Origin: Allolobophora icterica
Taxonomy: Eukaryota > Annelida > Clitellata > Crassiclitellata > Lumbricidae
Length of the DNA: 64,000 nt
Reading direction: 5' to 3'
Assembly: GCA_963556255.1 (NCBI GenBank)
Contig: OY744606.1
Span: 7,235,106-7,299,105, forward strand
Shown here piece after piece: positions 21,854 to 33,409 of this stretch. The notes below the pieces were generated by a model, which was given only the letters and a program-made list of their open reading frames with translations, did no database searches and was not told the origin of the DNA. How positions within the stretch are numbered: position 1 is the stretch's first letter; every line of letters begins with the position of its first letter. A program made the position numbers and the translations under genes.

Positions 21854-22820
21854 GTTTCAAAATAATAATACATACAATAATACAAAACAATAATAAAAAA
21901 AATAATACACACAAACAATGGAGCTGGATGGATGGGGCCTTAGGAGCCATCCACTTAGTATGTACACATATTCGGAAAAATTACACCTTAGAACACCTAA
22001 CAACAGACCTGATGCATATAAAACAGAGATAGCCATTGTACCAGAGACCGATATTTTAGACTATATCTTGTATACTATAATTATGGTATCTTTGGCCGGA
22101 ATGGCACAGTGTGATTGACTAATATGAAACACACCTGGGATATTCACCTCCGGCTGCAATGGACGTCTACGTTGTCAGGTATTGCCCTTAGTAAGCCAAG
22201 AACATACATAATATATATAGAAATATCGTTTATAACGAATGTAGGGACGTAGGTCTATAAATATATAGCTAATACAGCGATGGTCGGCGATGGCCGTGGG
22301 GTCCAAAGGGATGGACTAGGTCAAGGTAAATCGCCGAAGGGAGTGATCTACGGAAAACAAAGATATTTGAAATACACTTGGGGTATTCGCTTCCGAGATA
22401 ATATAAAAAAAGTGCATGGCTCTTGTGTCGACCATTAAAACTGGGCCAAGCTAACATGAGAATTGATAAAAAAGAGTCTGCAATGGACGTCTACGTCCCA
22501 CTAACAGGGCTCCCGTGAGATGCGGGCAGAGAGGAATCGACTGCATGGAGAAGGAAGGGGATACTCGTACATCCCAGGTGGAGTCACAATGGAAGGTGAG
22601 CACCATAACACCGGTGCCCCCCGTTTTCTATCCATATATAAATACATAAGGGTGCCTACATAAATACATGAAGTATGTATACATGAGTGGCCCATAATAA
22701 AGTATCCGTAGCCTCCAAATAGGTAACATATATGAGTTTGGATTAACCCCGCTCCCTCTCCGTGTGTACATACTAATGGATGGCCCCTTACCATACTTCC
22801 AACCTTAGGACGGATTTAGG
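21854..22820. other. Non-coding, nothing firm
   Basis: CTGCAATGGACGTCTACGT occurs twice (near 22155 and 22480). A weaker GGGATATTCACCTCCGG / GGGGTATTCGCTTCCGAG pair suggests an old local duplication. I see no gene. Confidence 0.35.
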
Positions 22821-23550
22821 GTCCCCTCGGGTCGATGGGGTTCCTAGAGTCCAGCTGCGACGCAGAGATAAGGCTTCTGAGCTCAGCCCCTTTGGATTTC
22901 TTGTCCGTGACTGTGGACGTTAGGGTGGATGGCAGCAGCAGCATTTGTTTTGTGGAGTTGTTCCAATGTGAAGACAGGATAATGTTAAGCCCTTTTTTAA
23001 TCCCTTGCTGTTTGCCACTGCTAAACTGTTTGAACCATTTACAGCCGATGATCGAGTATTTGATCCATTGGCGATCACCAAGGAACCACTTGTTGCAGGA
23101 AGAGAGCTCTGACCACTAGATGAGTTTACAAAACTCTTCCTATCCTTGACTTCTTTGGTACCATTTGCATCAGATGCAGATATACGGAGTTGAAACAGGA
23201 GGGATTCTTTGTCAGGCGTGAAAGACTTGCATCAGAATCGCAGGTCACTGCAGGGGCGGACTTCTCCGGAAGGTCACCAGAGCTGTTCCGGTGCTGCTGC
23301 TGCTGCTGCTGCTGCTGCCATCTGGAGAGATGTTTCCGTAGTTCAACAGTTAATGAAGTATTTGTGGAATGTTTTGCTCTAAAAGTCTTCTGTTCTGTGA
23401 TGTTAAGCATGGGTCCTGATTCACTGGAATCGACCGTTTCTCTACTGCTTGCTGTCCATTGTCCAAAGCACTCTTAAAATCACCAGTAGCTACAGGAGGC
23501 GAATGCCTTACCAGATGATAAGGAGGCTTTAATTTCTGGTATAGGGGACA

Positions 23551-23619
23551 GTCCTTTCCCCTCTAGCAACTGTCGTCTGAGATTGCAATTCACTTCCTTC
23601 AGTTGTCAGAGGCTCAGAA
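23551..23619. repeat. 69 bp exact direct repeat, unit 1
   Basis: Identical to 23834-23902. Starts GTCCTTTCCCCTCTAGC. The offset is 283 bp. Confidence 0.88.
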
Positions 23620-23833
23620 GTGTTGGTAGATTCGTTTGAGCAGATTCGTTGCTTAATGGTGCTTGCTTCTTTTCGCCTGCGTTGGTGGCACAACTCAAAA
23701 TGCTTGAATTCACTGCGTCACAGATGTTAGGTGAAGACAAGTTCGTAGATGGATAAAATTGACTACACAATGATCGATCCCACAGAAAACTGTCATTTGA
23801 GAGTTTTTACGAGTTTTATTTGAAGGTTGACTG

Positions 23834-23902
23834 GTCCTTTCCCCTCTAGCAACTGTCGTCTGAGATTGCAATTCACTTCCTTCAGTTGTCAGAGGCTCAG
23901 AA
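23834..23902. repeat. 69 bp exact direct repeat, unit 2
   Basis: Second copy of 23551-23619, inside the decayed coding stretch. Confidence 0.88.
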
Positions 23903-24650
23903 TTGTTCCTTAGAGAACTAATTTGGCAGACCTCGGGAACGTTTGGAGCAGTGTATATGGGAAAAGTCTTTGATTTATCAACGATAATTGTACGTGGCTC
24001 CCAAGCTTTGTCACCAGTTTGTTGTAAACTCGTGAAGGCGGAGCCATCAACATCGACATCATTTCCCCAGGTTTCATTTGATAATATATTGGGAGTCGTG
24101 GCGATCATTTAATTACAAGTTTCCAAGGCAACTGGTATAACAGCCGACGAACTGCGGTCCAGCATTTCATCAGGGCTTGCCAGACATTTTAACTCGGTAC
24201 TTTTACTGGAGCAATTATTGCCACTAACATTTAAATTTATAGCCTGCGACAGTTCGTCTGAGTTATTTTTACTACGCAACTTCCTGTCATTGTCGTTTGC
24301 TGAGGAATCTCTTTTCTCGAGAAACTCTGACCGTTGATCACCGCTACAGCATTAGAAGAATCTTCACTGCTAACACGAGAATCGTAAGTCTCCAATACTG
24401 CATTCCTCACCTTATGGTTTCAAATTGCTCCTGCTAACTTCTCGTCCCGATTCTGTGTTGTGCAAGATATCGCCTGCTTTTGATTCCAGAACAGAACCAG
24501 GTAGCTGACTCATATTATCAACTGTAACTGCCTTCAAATTCAATTCCTCTGCTGGACTTGAATCTGCATTACGTGACTCAGTCACTGACTTTCCACATTG
24601 TTCTGAAGTCATAGACTTATTAGAAGGTGCTACTACTACACTAGCAGTTT

Positions 24651-26889
24651 GGTCTTTGCATTTCAGAAGCTACAAACATACATGTATACACACAGATAAG
24701 AAATTTGCAATTACTAATCTTCATACATATTGGAAAAGCAATAAGTTCAAGACAATCACCTCTAAATTCAATCATTAAATCCACCTCTTCCCCTCCTGTC
24801 GTTGTCTTTTGGCCTCGCAATCACAAACTGAAATATGCATATTTACATTGACGCTATTTACATCAACTCCTTGTTATATCCATACCAACTTCATCAGACC
24901 ATTGCAAATGCCATTCACCTTAGTGTCTCACCTTTCACTTGGCCTGCTTTGTGAATCACACTACAGAAAAATCCTGCCAGACTCCCAGTCTTCTTAAGTT
25001 TGCTTTCAAAAGGGAGTGTGAATAAGGTTTTAACTGTCTTATCCTTGCACTCCAGTTCAGAATCAGACTGCAAACCTTTAATTGCTTCAGAAGTTAAATT
25101 ATATGCTTAAAATAAAAATATCCTTTTTAAAGCAAACAGTCTATTAAATATCCAAATAATCCAAGTAAGTATAACATTATAGTGACCCTTGGAGCTCTTG
25201 GCAGGCATGGAGAAAGTAAGCAACACCGAGTTGCGTTATTACTCAGATGGGCAACCATCCGTGGAATACCATCTGATGCCCATGCCACCCCTAACCCATT
25301 TGCACCTCAGCTGAAATATATCTCAATCTCGACCAACTCTCCTAGCCATTTTTACAAAGGTCTCTACAAAGTGTGCCACCTTTCTCATTAAATAACTATT
25401 GCTAATATCTTTTGACGGTAACACTGGGTTTTACAGTTGGATTTACTATGTTGCATATTTAAACGTCACTTATGAAACTCTACTGTTGAAACACACGAAG
25501 TTTAAATTCACTTTCAAACCGAAGTTGGCAATGTGATATTTGGCTCAGACTAAGGATCATTTCTTTCACCACATGACAGGTAACAAAAGACAATGGCCAC
25601 AGACACTAAATTCCACATAGCTTAATTGTGCTAATTACCTGTTTCTGGAAAACAGGTTGTAACCTGAGAAAAAGGTAGTGAACTCAAAAACTTATGTTTC
25701 AAGATACTTAATATGGCATCTGCTAAGGACCTCTGAAATATGTGCTACATTAATTAAACAGTTGGATCAATTTAGGATCAGGAGCCACTGCCGATCAATT
25801 TATCAATACAATCAAACCACAATCTGGTAATTAGGTACCCCTCTGAGCAGTAATTAGTTAATGAGCAAGACTGCAGTGTCAGCCACACTTACATTGCAAA
25901 ATGTTGGTTTTCTCCAAACAATCATTATTGGTTTTTCCGAGTTTTTTCCGGAGGTTTTCATCTCCGGATAGATGATATGAGGAATGAGAGTTAACACCTG
26001 GGCAACCAGTTGTGGCATCATTCAGAAAACTTCTGAACTTCAAGATGAAGGCAGAGTTGGTTTAGTAGACGTTCGGTGTCTGTGGTGGCTTCCTCGTCGG
26101 TCGAAGTTTAGACTGAAGAGTCTAGCGTTGGTTCAGAGCCAGTGGTCGTTTCGTCCATTGGAACACAGACTGAAGAACCCTGGCTTAGGACAGCGATGAT
26201 AGCAGCAGTAGTACGAAGAGCCCGTAACCCTATCTGAAATAAATTTGTTGTCTCTAGACATCTGAATCCATGTATGTAATGTGAAGTATTGGTATAATTA
26301 TAATCGCAAATTTATATAGCACCGTTTCAGAAGGCCTATATTATTATTACTATTATTAATATTATTATTATTAATTAGTAATTATATCGTGTGGGTATCG
26401 AATGCACAAGGCATCAACCGATGGGACATCAAAACATAATATGTAGGACGTATGAGCCCCATATGGAAATGCATGTATTGTCATATACTCACTCTATCTT
26501 CAACATATCACATTGCCGTAGCGGTGGGATTTAGTTTACAAAACAACTTTAGCAGCTTTCTAGGGCATCTAACAGTTCACAATGCATAAATACTTAATTA
26601 AATTTGAGTAACAATGCATATATATTAAAATAAATTCATACCACAAAATCAGAATGCAAAAGGCATTCATATTTATTTTCTTACTGAGAAAACACTCTTT
26701 GATATTCAGAAAGAGTCAACTCAGGTTACATCACAGGGAAAGACATCAAATGAAAGGCAACAAACGAAGCCAACCACAAACCTGGTGGAGGTGGTACTGT
26801 GGCGGTTTTGTCTTGGTCTTTCTTTTTTGGTGCTGTTTTTGATGTCGAGGCTACCTCGTTTCAGAATTGTCGGTGTGCCGCTCCATTGC
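24651..26889. other. Non-coding, no gene recognised
   Basis: AT-rich. An antisense LINE tail (TTTATATAGCACCGTTTC) lies near 26309. A segment at 26387-26440 is the inverse of 16078-16123 (shared GGCATCAACCGATGG). Short ATT runs near 26340. Confidence 0.35.
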
Positions 26890-27600
26890 GACGGCTGGTT
26901 GCCGCGACTGCCTTTCGTTGCGGTGGCTGGTTGCCGCGGCTGCCTTTTCGTTGCGGTGGCTGGTTGCCGCGGCTGCATTTTCGTTGGGGTGGCTGGTTGC
27001 CGCGGCTGCATTTTCGTTGCCGTGGCTGGTTGCCGCGATTGCCTTTTCGTTGCGGTGGCTGGTTGCCGCGACTGCCTTTTCGTTGCCGTGGCTGGTTGCC
27101 GCGACTGCCTTTTCGCTGCGGTGGCTGGTTGCCACGGCTGCCTTTTCGTTGCGGTGGCTGGTTGCCGCGGCTGCATTTTCGTTGCGGTGGCTGGTTGCCG
27201 CGGCTGCATTTTCGTTGCCGTGGCTGGTTGCCGCGACTGCCTTTTCGTTGCGGTGGCTGATTGCCGCGACTGCCTTTTCGTTGCCGTGGCTGGTTGCCGC
27301 GACTGCCTTTTCGCTGCGGTGGCTGGTTGCCACGGCTGCCTTTTCGTTGCGGTGGCTGGTTGCCGCGGCTGCATTTTCGTTGCGGTGGCTGGTTGCCGCG
27401 GCTGCCTTTTCGTTGCGGTGGCTGGTTGCCGCGGCTGCATTTTCGTTGCGGTGGCTGGTTGCCGCGGCTGCATTTTCGTTGCCGTGGCTGGTTGCCGCGA
27501 CTGCCTTTTCGTTGCCGTGGCTGGTTGGCGCGGCTGCATTTTCGTTGCCGTGGCTGGTTGCGCGGGTGCGTCTTCGTTGCGGTGGCTTCTTTGTTCAGTT
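26890..27600. repeat. 33 bp minisatellite, about 21 units
   Basis: The unit is built from GGTGGCTGGTTGCCGCG and CTGCCTTTTCGTTGC, with alternating GCGG/GCCG variants in a higher-order pattern. Because 33 is divisible by three and the unit lacks stops, long frames appear on both strands (11-residue repeats such as RQPATATKMQP). The flanks show no convincing exon structure, so I annotate a repeat and not a gene. Confidence 0.92.
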
Positions 27601-28259
27601 CCCGCGCTTTTCTCAATATGTGTCCGTGCATGGGATTACCCGGCCAAAGTCGCGTGTACTGAAACCTAGCAAATCGAGCGGAAAGGTCATGAATGCGTAA
27701 ACCAGTGAAAAAATTTTTTTTGCATAATATTAATAATTGATATTTCAACTACTAAATCCCAGAATTACAGGTCAAACAAACTAATACAAATATTTTAATT
27801 TGATTTTTTTGTACACCCGTTGTCTTAATTTATATCCATGATTCGGCCCAGTCAAGCGTGCGTTTATTTTAATATCGCCGAAAATCTTGTTGTTATAACA
27901 GACTTATCAATTATTCATGTTCTAGACTAGTTTTTTCTGCTGAATCTATCTGTGCCAACAGTAAGTATGTATGAATACAGCCTAATTTGCTATGAATTTT
28001 TAATTATGAGATGTCATTATAAGCGGCGACTAGCAGGGTCTCTGTTATGGCTAATTCTGATCAATGAACGCTGCCTTAACGGCAGCAGATTTAATTTTAA
28101 AGCATACTACATTTTTTTCTAAACCCATCTGTACAAAAAATAAACTGTTTAAATGCAGTAATAATTCACAATAAATAAATTTTGGGAGGCACTATCGCGG
28201 ACTGATCACAACTACGGTAGCGCCATCATTCTGACGAATACGAGATTATTATTATAACG
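27601..28259. other. AT-rich non-coding
   Basis: No repeat or gene recognised. It could hold the promoter of the candidate at 28260. Confidence 0.3.
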
Positions 28260-28490
28260 ATGACGGACAGAAGTAAACAATCCGAAATCGCGCGATGTTT
28301 AAATGAACTTTCAGCATTTAATTTGAGTAGAATTGGTCGAGAGGACCATTTGCAAAACATTATTAATGACTACTTCTGCAATACTGATGTGGAAAATGAC
28401 GATTCGAGTGACTTTAGCGATGAATCTGATGCTGAGAATAGTGAAGTCTCGCCATCCAAAAGCCACACCCGAGAAAAATTAAAGATTATT
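28260..28490 (+). CDS. Candidate first exon, unknown acidic protein
   Basis: The ATG at 28260 opens a frame with ordinary amino acid composition: MTDRSKQSEIARCLNELSAF, then REDHLQNIINDYF, then an acidic Ser/Asp run (NDDSSDFSDESDAENSE) and SPSKSHTRE. The acidic run after a helical N-terminus is typical of nuclear proteins. The frame stays open to 28613, but its character changes after about 28490, which suggests that an intron begins there. I find no confident downstream exon; the open stretch at 28850-29340 is a weak possibility. The family is not recognised. Confidence 0.45.
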
Positions 28491-28849
28491 ATATTTAATT
28501 GCAACATGGCATCACCTTTAAATCTGTGCCATTGTGTCAGTTTAATTTTCCAAGAAACACCGTTGACACCATTGGAAAGGGCAGAAAATTCTACATCTAG
28601 AACATACTACTAAATTATGCTGAAAAATCGATTCACATTTGCATAGTTCACACAATGAAGCCAATTTTTAACTTGCGATTTCTCTTAATAACGAGTTCTC
28701 AAAACGCTAATACTTCAATTCTTTAAAAATTCATAACTTCTTCATTTCTAAAGATACAAATATACAGTTTTTACCACATTAATCAACAGTGACGGTAGTA
28801 TTTAAAAAAAATATAAACTAACTTTTCAAAAATTTTGAGTTTGGGAGGG

Positions 28850-29340
28850 TTTTCCCATGCACGGTCACATATATAGGGCCAAGACGTCACAAGTAGTGAG
28901 TCAGTCAGAGTCAGTGGGAGTCAGTCAGGGTGAAGGCGACATTTCCTCATATCCGCTTGATTGCGAGCTCGATGGAGAATGTTCAATTCCGTTAGTCAGC
29001 TGGATTGCTACATCTCCAGTTCCCTCACCTGGGGTGATTGTCTAACTGAGTCTTCGACAACACTCCTTGTTGTCAGTGGATGTGAAACACCAGGAAGACG
29101 TGGTGGTGGTCGAACCAGTCAACCGGTTCCACTATCCGCCGTCAATGGCAGAAGAACTCGGGGAGGTTGTGGAGCAGGGCGTTTCTTGGATGCAGCTGGA
29201 ATTTGCAACTAGAAGTCAGTTGCCATGGTGCGCGTCTGTCGTGAAGAAGATGCAAGCGTCTGTGTACTCGGAGTTGGCTGTGAATTCCTGTGCAACTGTG
29301 ACTGAATTCATTAGAGTATTCAGCTTGTTTTGATAGCGTA
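28850..29340 (+). other. Open, possibly coding stretch of uncertain frame
   Basis: Three overlapping frames are open for 180-270 bases here, one carrying a Ser/Gly/Glu-rich run (SQSESVGVSQGEGDISSYP). The density of open frames is above the local background, but no frame is clearly protein. It may be an exon belonging with 28260 or chance. Confidence 0.25.
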
Positions 29341-29689
29341 GCTGTATTTCCAGAGTCTATCTGGTGTAAGTTGTGCATAGAACCACCCTAAACATTTAAC
29401 GAAAGCACAGGATTTTAATTTCAGAGTTTGTTTCTCTCTTTCAGAAAGACGTATTTTAGGTTTATGCTAAATCCATGGAAGGAAAACATTATCTGGATTA
29501 GCATTTTGCATCTAGATACGTACTGTTATCCTGCAACATCTCAACTTCTCAGTTATGTCACAAACAGAGCAAATGGCCATTGTTTTGACCTCTGCATTAT
29601 CATTGCAACCGGAGCTACTGGCATGTTTCGAAACAAACTAAAGACCATTTCTATCTGGGACTCGGCTGTAAGCACTTATCAGTACCATA

Positions 29690-29994
29690 TTATATTGAAA
29701 TAAAACTTTAAAAGTAGGAGAGCAAGTGGTACCTGTTTGACGGGTGACGTCCCGAATTCCAGTTGAAGTCTTTATGACCTGGACACCATTGGACGCATCG
29801 CAGTATCGGAACCAGTCGATATACTCAAAGTGGTATCGTGGGTCGGCATGTCGACCAGAGCCTGGGCAGGTGTCAAGGTCATAGTAACTGAGGTCGCTAG
29901 CCGCAGCCACCCAGGACAGGCAACTGTCCTCTGGCTTTGGTTCACTTGTGGTGCTGGAATCGAAAAGGGGGGTAGATCCAGCCGTTGTTCCCAC
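29690..29994 (-). CDS. Candidate exon, unknown Cys/Trp-containing protein
   Basis: The minus-strand frame contains EDSCLSWVAAASDLSYYDLD, then CPGSGRHADPRYHFEYIDWF and RYCDASNGVQVIKTSTGIRD. The mix of Cys, Trp, Tyr and Asp looks like a folded extracellular domain. A GT follows TCAAACAG at about 29732, which could be a donor. Together with 30310-30600 and 31290-31613 it could form one minus-strand gene. Identity unknown. Confidence 0.4.
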
Positions 29995-30031
29995 CTAGAA
30001 CCCATGAAGTCAGTTGGTAACATACTTGACA

Positions 30032-30121
30032 AGTGGCGATGATGATGATGATGCTGATGATGATGATGACGACGACGACGATGACGATGATGGTGATGGT
30101 GGTGGTGGTGGTGGTGGTGGT

Positions 30122-30167
<46 letters not shown>

Positions 30168-30303
30168 GTGGTGGTGGTGGTGGTGGTGGTGGTGGTGGTG
30201 GTGGTGGTGGTGGTGGTGGTGGTGGTGGTGGTGGTGGTGGTGGTGGTGGTGGTGGTGGTGGTGGTGGCGATGATGATGATGATGATGACGACGACGACGA
30301 CCT
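30032..30303. repeat. Compound trinucleotide microsatellite
   Basis: The order along the plus strand is (GAT)n, (GAC)n, (GGT)n, (GGC)12-13, a long (GGT)n, (GAT)n, (GAC)n. The arrangement is nearly symmetric about the GGC block. Polyhistidine, polyproline and polyglycine frames over it are artefacts. Confidence 0.97.
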
Positions 30304-30309
30304 CGACAA

Positions 30310-30600
30310 AGAGTGATTTCAGTGCTTACAGACTGGATCACGCCTGGACTGCTGGACGCATCACCAGTCAGGGTTGTGTCACTGACACCAGGATCACCGC
30401 TGATGTCTGGAGCGTTAAGGATGGACAGAGGGAATGTTGGGGGTCTGGACAGCTGGACTTCCGGTCAGAAGTAAGTCGAGAACAGATGGTTTCGAGAGCT
30501 GCTCAGCAAGATTCGACAGCGGAATTGTGGACGGCATCACCTGAAGAGACCAGCCGAAGCTACCGATCTAAAATGACGTAATGTACATCACCAAAATTTC
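30310..30600 (-). other. Possible exon region between minus-strand candidates
   Basis: A minus frame reads FPLSILNAPDISGDPGVSDT, then TLTGDASSSPGVIQSVSTE; a competing frame is open on the plus strand. The evidence is weak and rests mainly on its position between two better candidates. Confidence 0.25.
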
Positions 30601-30869
30601 TGGGCGCCAAAGCTGCAGATAGATGACCAGCTTATACGTTGGCGCTATATCAATTCGGGTTCTCAGAGACCAGGATGTTAAGGTCAATCATTCATTCAGT
30701 GAAGCGATTCATTCGTTCATTCGTTCATCCGTTCGTTCATTGATTAACTCATTCATTCAGGGCACTAATATAGCGCCTTTCCAAGGTAGCCAATCAGAGG
30801 CCTTCATTGTCGGTCAGTATCGAAGCTGGGTCAGATTGCAAAGGGATCAGGTCATTCTGATTGTTATTG

Positions 30870-31130
30870 TAATTGTAGTCTGACATTTATAAAGCGCCAC
30901 TTCAAGAATAAACGCATCAGTGGGAGCTCCCGACCCGAGCCAGTAAATTAATGTCGAATAATAGACTTCAGACTCTTGCGAAATCGTGGAAAGGACAAAG
31001 TGAGGAGCTAGAGCAGCAGCTCTCGAGAAAGGCGGTGGGCCCAACATAGGCAAACTTCTGGACTGAGCTGTAGCAGTAGGCAGACGAGGGACAGTTAGGA
31101 GTCCATGAGCAGCCAGCTGAAGTTAGAGAG
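30870..31130 (-). mobile_element. LINE family A 3' end, 5'-truncated
   Basis: The minus strand carries SKFAYVGPTAF-like coding and then a GTGGCGCTTTATAAATGTC tail, shared with the other family A ends. A family C tail scrap follows at 31135-31225 (GTGAATAAGCTGGTTCCC, then ATTACGATTACGA). Confidence 0.7.
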
Positions 31131-31289
31131 AGGATTTTTGTTACTGAGAGCCTGTGAATAAGCTGGTTCCCGCGATTTGGCTTTTCCAGGCGCTATACAA
31201 ATCTCGAGATTACGATTACGACTCGTACCTGGACTTCCATATTCGCCGTCTCGAGCAGAGTAAATTCAGTGCGTCAAATATGAATGGAG

Positions 31290-31613
31290 TCATTTCATTG
31301 TAGTACGAGTTGAGACTGACTCCCGAAGGTCAGGCCGAACAGAGTCACTGGATGGTGTGCTACCGTTGAAGACGATCTGTCCCTTGACAGTTCCGTTGGT
31401 ATTCCTCGGGGCAAACGCGTAGCAAAAATACTTTGTATCTGCCGTCAAACCGTCCGTGCACTTCCAGGTCACTGCGGCTGGAAGCCATACAACCTGACCG
31501 CCGGCGCAAGCTCCATCGTCGGAGACAGACATCACCCCGTCCACAGCAGACACCTCGTCCTCCGTCCCCGAGAACACCCGGAGCAGACGATCGCCAACAA
31601 CGTAACGAATCAT
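31290..31613 (-). CDS. Candidate exon, unknown secreted-type protein
   Basis: The frame starts at the ATG at 31611-31613 and reads MIRYVVGDRLLRVFSGTEDE, then SVSDDGACAGGQVVWLPAAV, TWKCTDGLTADTKYFCYAFA and NTNGTVKGQIVFNGSTPSSD. Three Cys, a regular alternation of hydrophobic residues and one N-glycosylation sequon suggest a beta-rich extracellular domain. No signal peptide is visible, so this may be an internal exon or a first exon with a different start. The family is not recognised. Confidence 0.45.
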   Translation of the reverse strand: MIRYVVGDRLLRVFSGTEDEVSAVDGVMSVSDDGACAGGQVVWLPAAVTWKCTDGLTADTKYFCYAFAPRNTNGTVKGQIVFNGSTPSSDSVRPDLRESVSTRTTMK

Positions 31614-32049
31614 CCCAAAAGCAAAGAATTCGATAAATCAATCGAAATACTAGCAATTAACTCAGAATTAAACAGCTCAGCTGAACAAACTCGCTACAAA
31701 GACGCGCCAAACGATAGTGACGATGACGTAATCGGCACAAAGGAAACAGAACACGGATATGACGTCAATTATATTTAAAACCCGGAAAATCTTTAAAACG
31801 AGTCAATTAATTTATAAATACCGATAACAACGCTTATTAAAATAATAAAATAATATTAGTAATGAAATATCGAATATATTTAATTAAGTTATAATGTTTG
31901 CCAGAGGCGTTTCTGCGGGACCGCTTCTGGAGTCTGCTAATTTTTATAGCGCCAAAATTTACTGTCAAAGCATCAACTGATGATAATGGATACAACTCTG
32001 TCACATTATGTATGTTTGTATGTATGTCTATATGCATGTGTGTATGTAT
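31614..32049. other. Non-coding boundary before the duplicated block
   Basis: AT-rich, with TATTTAAAA near 31769 and an antisense retroelement tail (TTTTTATAGCGCC) near 31939. GTATGTAT simple repeats at 32008-32045 mark the edge of the duplication. Confidence 0.4.
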
Positions 32050-32189
32050 TATATATAGGATATGTATCTGAACATATAACGCATTTTCGTACCTCTCCTG
32101 TGCTGAAACCTGTCTATCAAAGGTACGAACTAATATCAATTAATGTAGCGCCATTGTTTTATTATGAGCGGACCCGAACCTGTCGCACA

Positions 32190-32310
32190 GAGGTAAACTC
32201 CGCCATTGCTCGTACTATGGCAGTGCCAGTCCCAAGCCCGGATAAAGGAGGAGGGCGACGCTCATGATCTTTGTTATCACACAATGTCGTTAAACTGAAA
32301 CTACTACTAC
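32190..32310 (+). repeat. Interspersed repeat R1, copy 6
   Basis: The most complete copy: GTGCCAGTCCCAAGCCCGG, ATAAAGGAGGAGGGCGACG, and a trailing AATGTCGTTAAACTGAAAC. Unit 2 has different sequence at the corresponding place (54540-54595). Confidence 0.75.
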
Positions 32311-32554
32311 TACTCGGCCAGAGGTACCTGATTTGCGCCAATGTACTGTCGTATACGCCGATCACAATGTTTGACAAAAGCACAACAAACGACCACATTA
32401 ACTGTCTGGTTGAGCAAAATCGAATCACTCGCCTACACCCAAACATCGCGTGCCTAAGAAAATTAGCTGTGGATTGGACCACGTTAGATTTTTTCACAAA
32501 ATAATAGAGAAGTACTTTAACAAATCCTGTCCTGACTACTCATTCGTCTCCATA

Positions 32555-32745
32555 TCGTTTTCACCGTTCAAACTCCCAACAACATTCAGCCTGACTGACC
32601 TTTCTACCTGCAACATCCCATGGCTGCCATCATCAACGATTACCGCCATGCTGTCTCCTTGGCTTGACCTCTCGAATTCTGACCAAGGGTTCGACATTGT
32701 CCAAACAACCTGACTATTGCGGACTTGATTTGATATAACGCCGGT
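32555..32745 (+). mobile_element. LINE family B 3' end
   Basis: Shares CAACATCCCATGGCT, CATCATCAACGATTACC, TTGACCTCTC and GCGGACTTGATTTGATAT with 33410-33870, 54830-55015 and 59770-60130. Confidence 0.7.
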
Positions 32746-32869
32746 ATTAAGCCGGTCTCTCCAACAAGGCATTTGCGTGGCGCTGAGAAATTCACGAAAT
32801 TCACATTTACACCTTACATTTCGATCAGAACTTTGAATTGAGCCGGAAGATACGTGCCCGCCGATATTC

Positions 32870-33155
32870 TGCTTCACTAAATGTAAATGTACGCGATTTT
32901 CTTTAGCGACCGTATGGCCTCGACCCTGCTTATTTTTCAATGAATTGATCGGGTGATATCCTTCACCACCGCTGCCCGTTTGAATAAGCGCCACGCCATT
33001 TAAGGTCCCCGTGTACGGACCGTGCTAGCCCGAGATTTAAATCTCTGAAAGAAGCCACCTTCGGGAAGCGAACCGCGCTCCGCATGATCTCTAACACAGA
33101 GGTCCATGATAGGCAGCATACGCTCTTACCGATGTAGCTAGCTGAGCCAGTGCTA
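32870..33155 (-). mobile_element. tRNA-derived SINE, family B
   Basis: Inverse of 50268-50560. On the minus strand the head is TAGCTACATCGGTAAGAGCG with B-box-like GCGGTTCGCTTCC. The tail contains GATCAATTCATTGAAAAAT, GTCGAGGCCATACGGTCGCT and TACATTTACAT. Confidence 0.85.
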
Positions 33156-33409
33156 AGCTATTCTGAAAAAGCCAGTCCCGACATCTTTAACCTTCTGTTC
33201 CTAAAGTCTTGCTATATTCGGAGATATTTGGTCTGAGTTTCCTTCTTTGATGAGTAATCGAGAAGCCCCGTGAAACTTAACTGGTTTTCAATTATATCAT
33301 TCAAGTTTACTCAACCGGACGCAGATTTTCAATTGGTATACCTCAGAACAACCCCTTTGACACAACGCAAGCGTTCGTGAATAAGCTTAAGGGCACCAGC
33401 TTATTCACA

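Larger units (their letters stand above)
22830..24650 (-). pseudogene. Decayed protein-coding stretch of unknown identity
   Basis: Read on the minus strand from about 24650 down, one protein-like stretch passes through several frames. It includes MTSEQCGKSVTESRNADSS, then NNSDELSQAINLNVSGNN, then a piece with NVPEVCQISSLRNNSEPLT, and lower down ELRKHLSRW followed by polyglutamine (CAG units, 23291-23318). Each piece is Ser/Thr/Asn-rich without low-complexity collapse, as in disordered regions of nuclear proteins. Stops and frameshifts between the pieces (near 24410, 24330 and 24110) suggest a pseudogene; introns or sequencing errors could also explain some breaks. A 69 bp segment is duplicated inside it. 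I do not recognise the family. Confidence 0.45.

Noticed and set aside
26721..27748. Several 130-295 residue repetitive proteins on both strands
   Set aside because: The 33 bp unit is divisible by three and lacks stops, so all these frames are open for the same trivial reason. No flanking exon supports one over another.
29772..30341. Polyhistidine, polyproline and polyglycine proteins
   Set aside because: They arise from a trinucleotide microsatellite, open in all frames on both strands.
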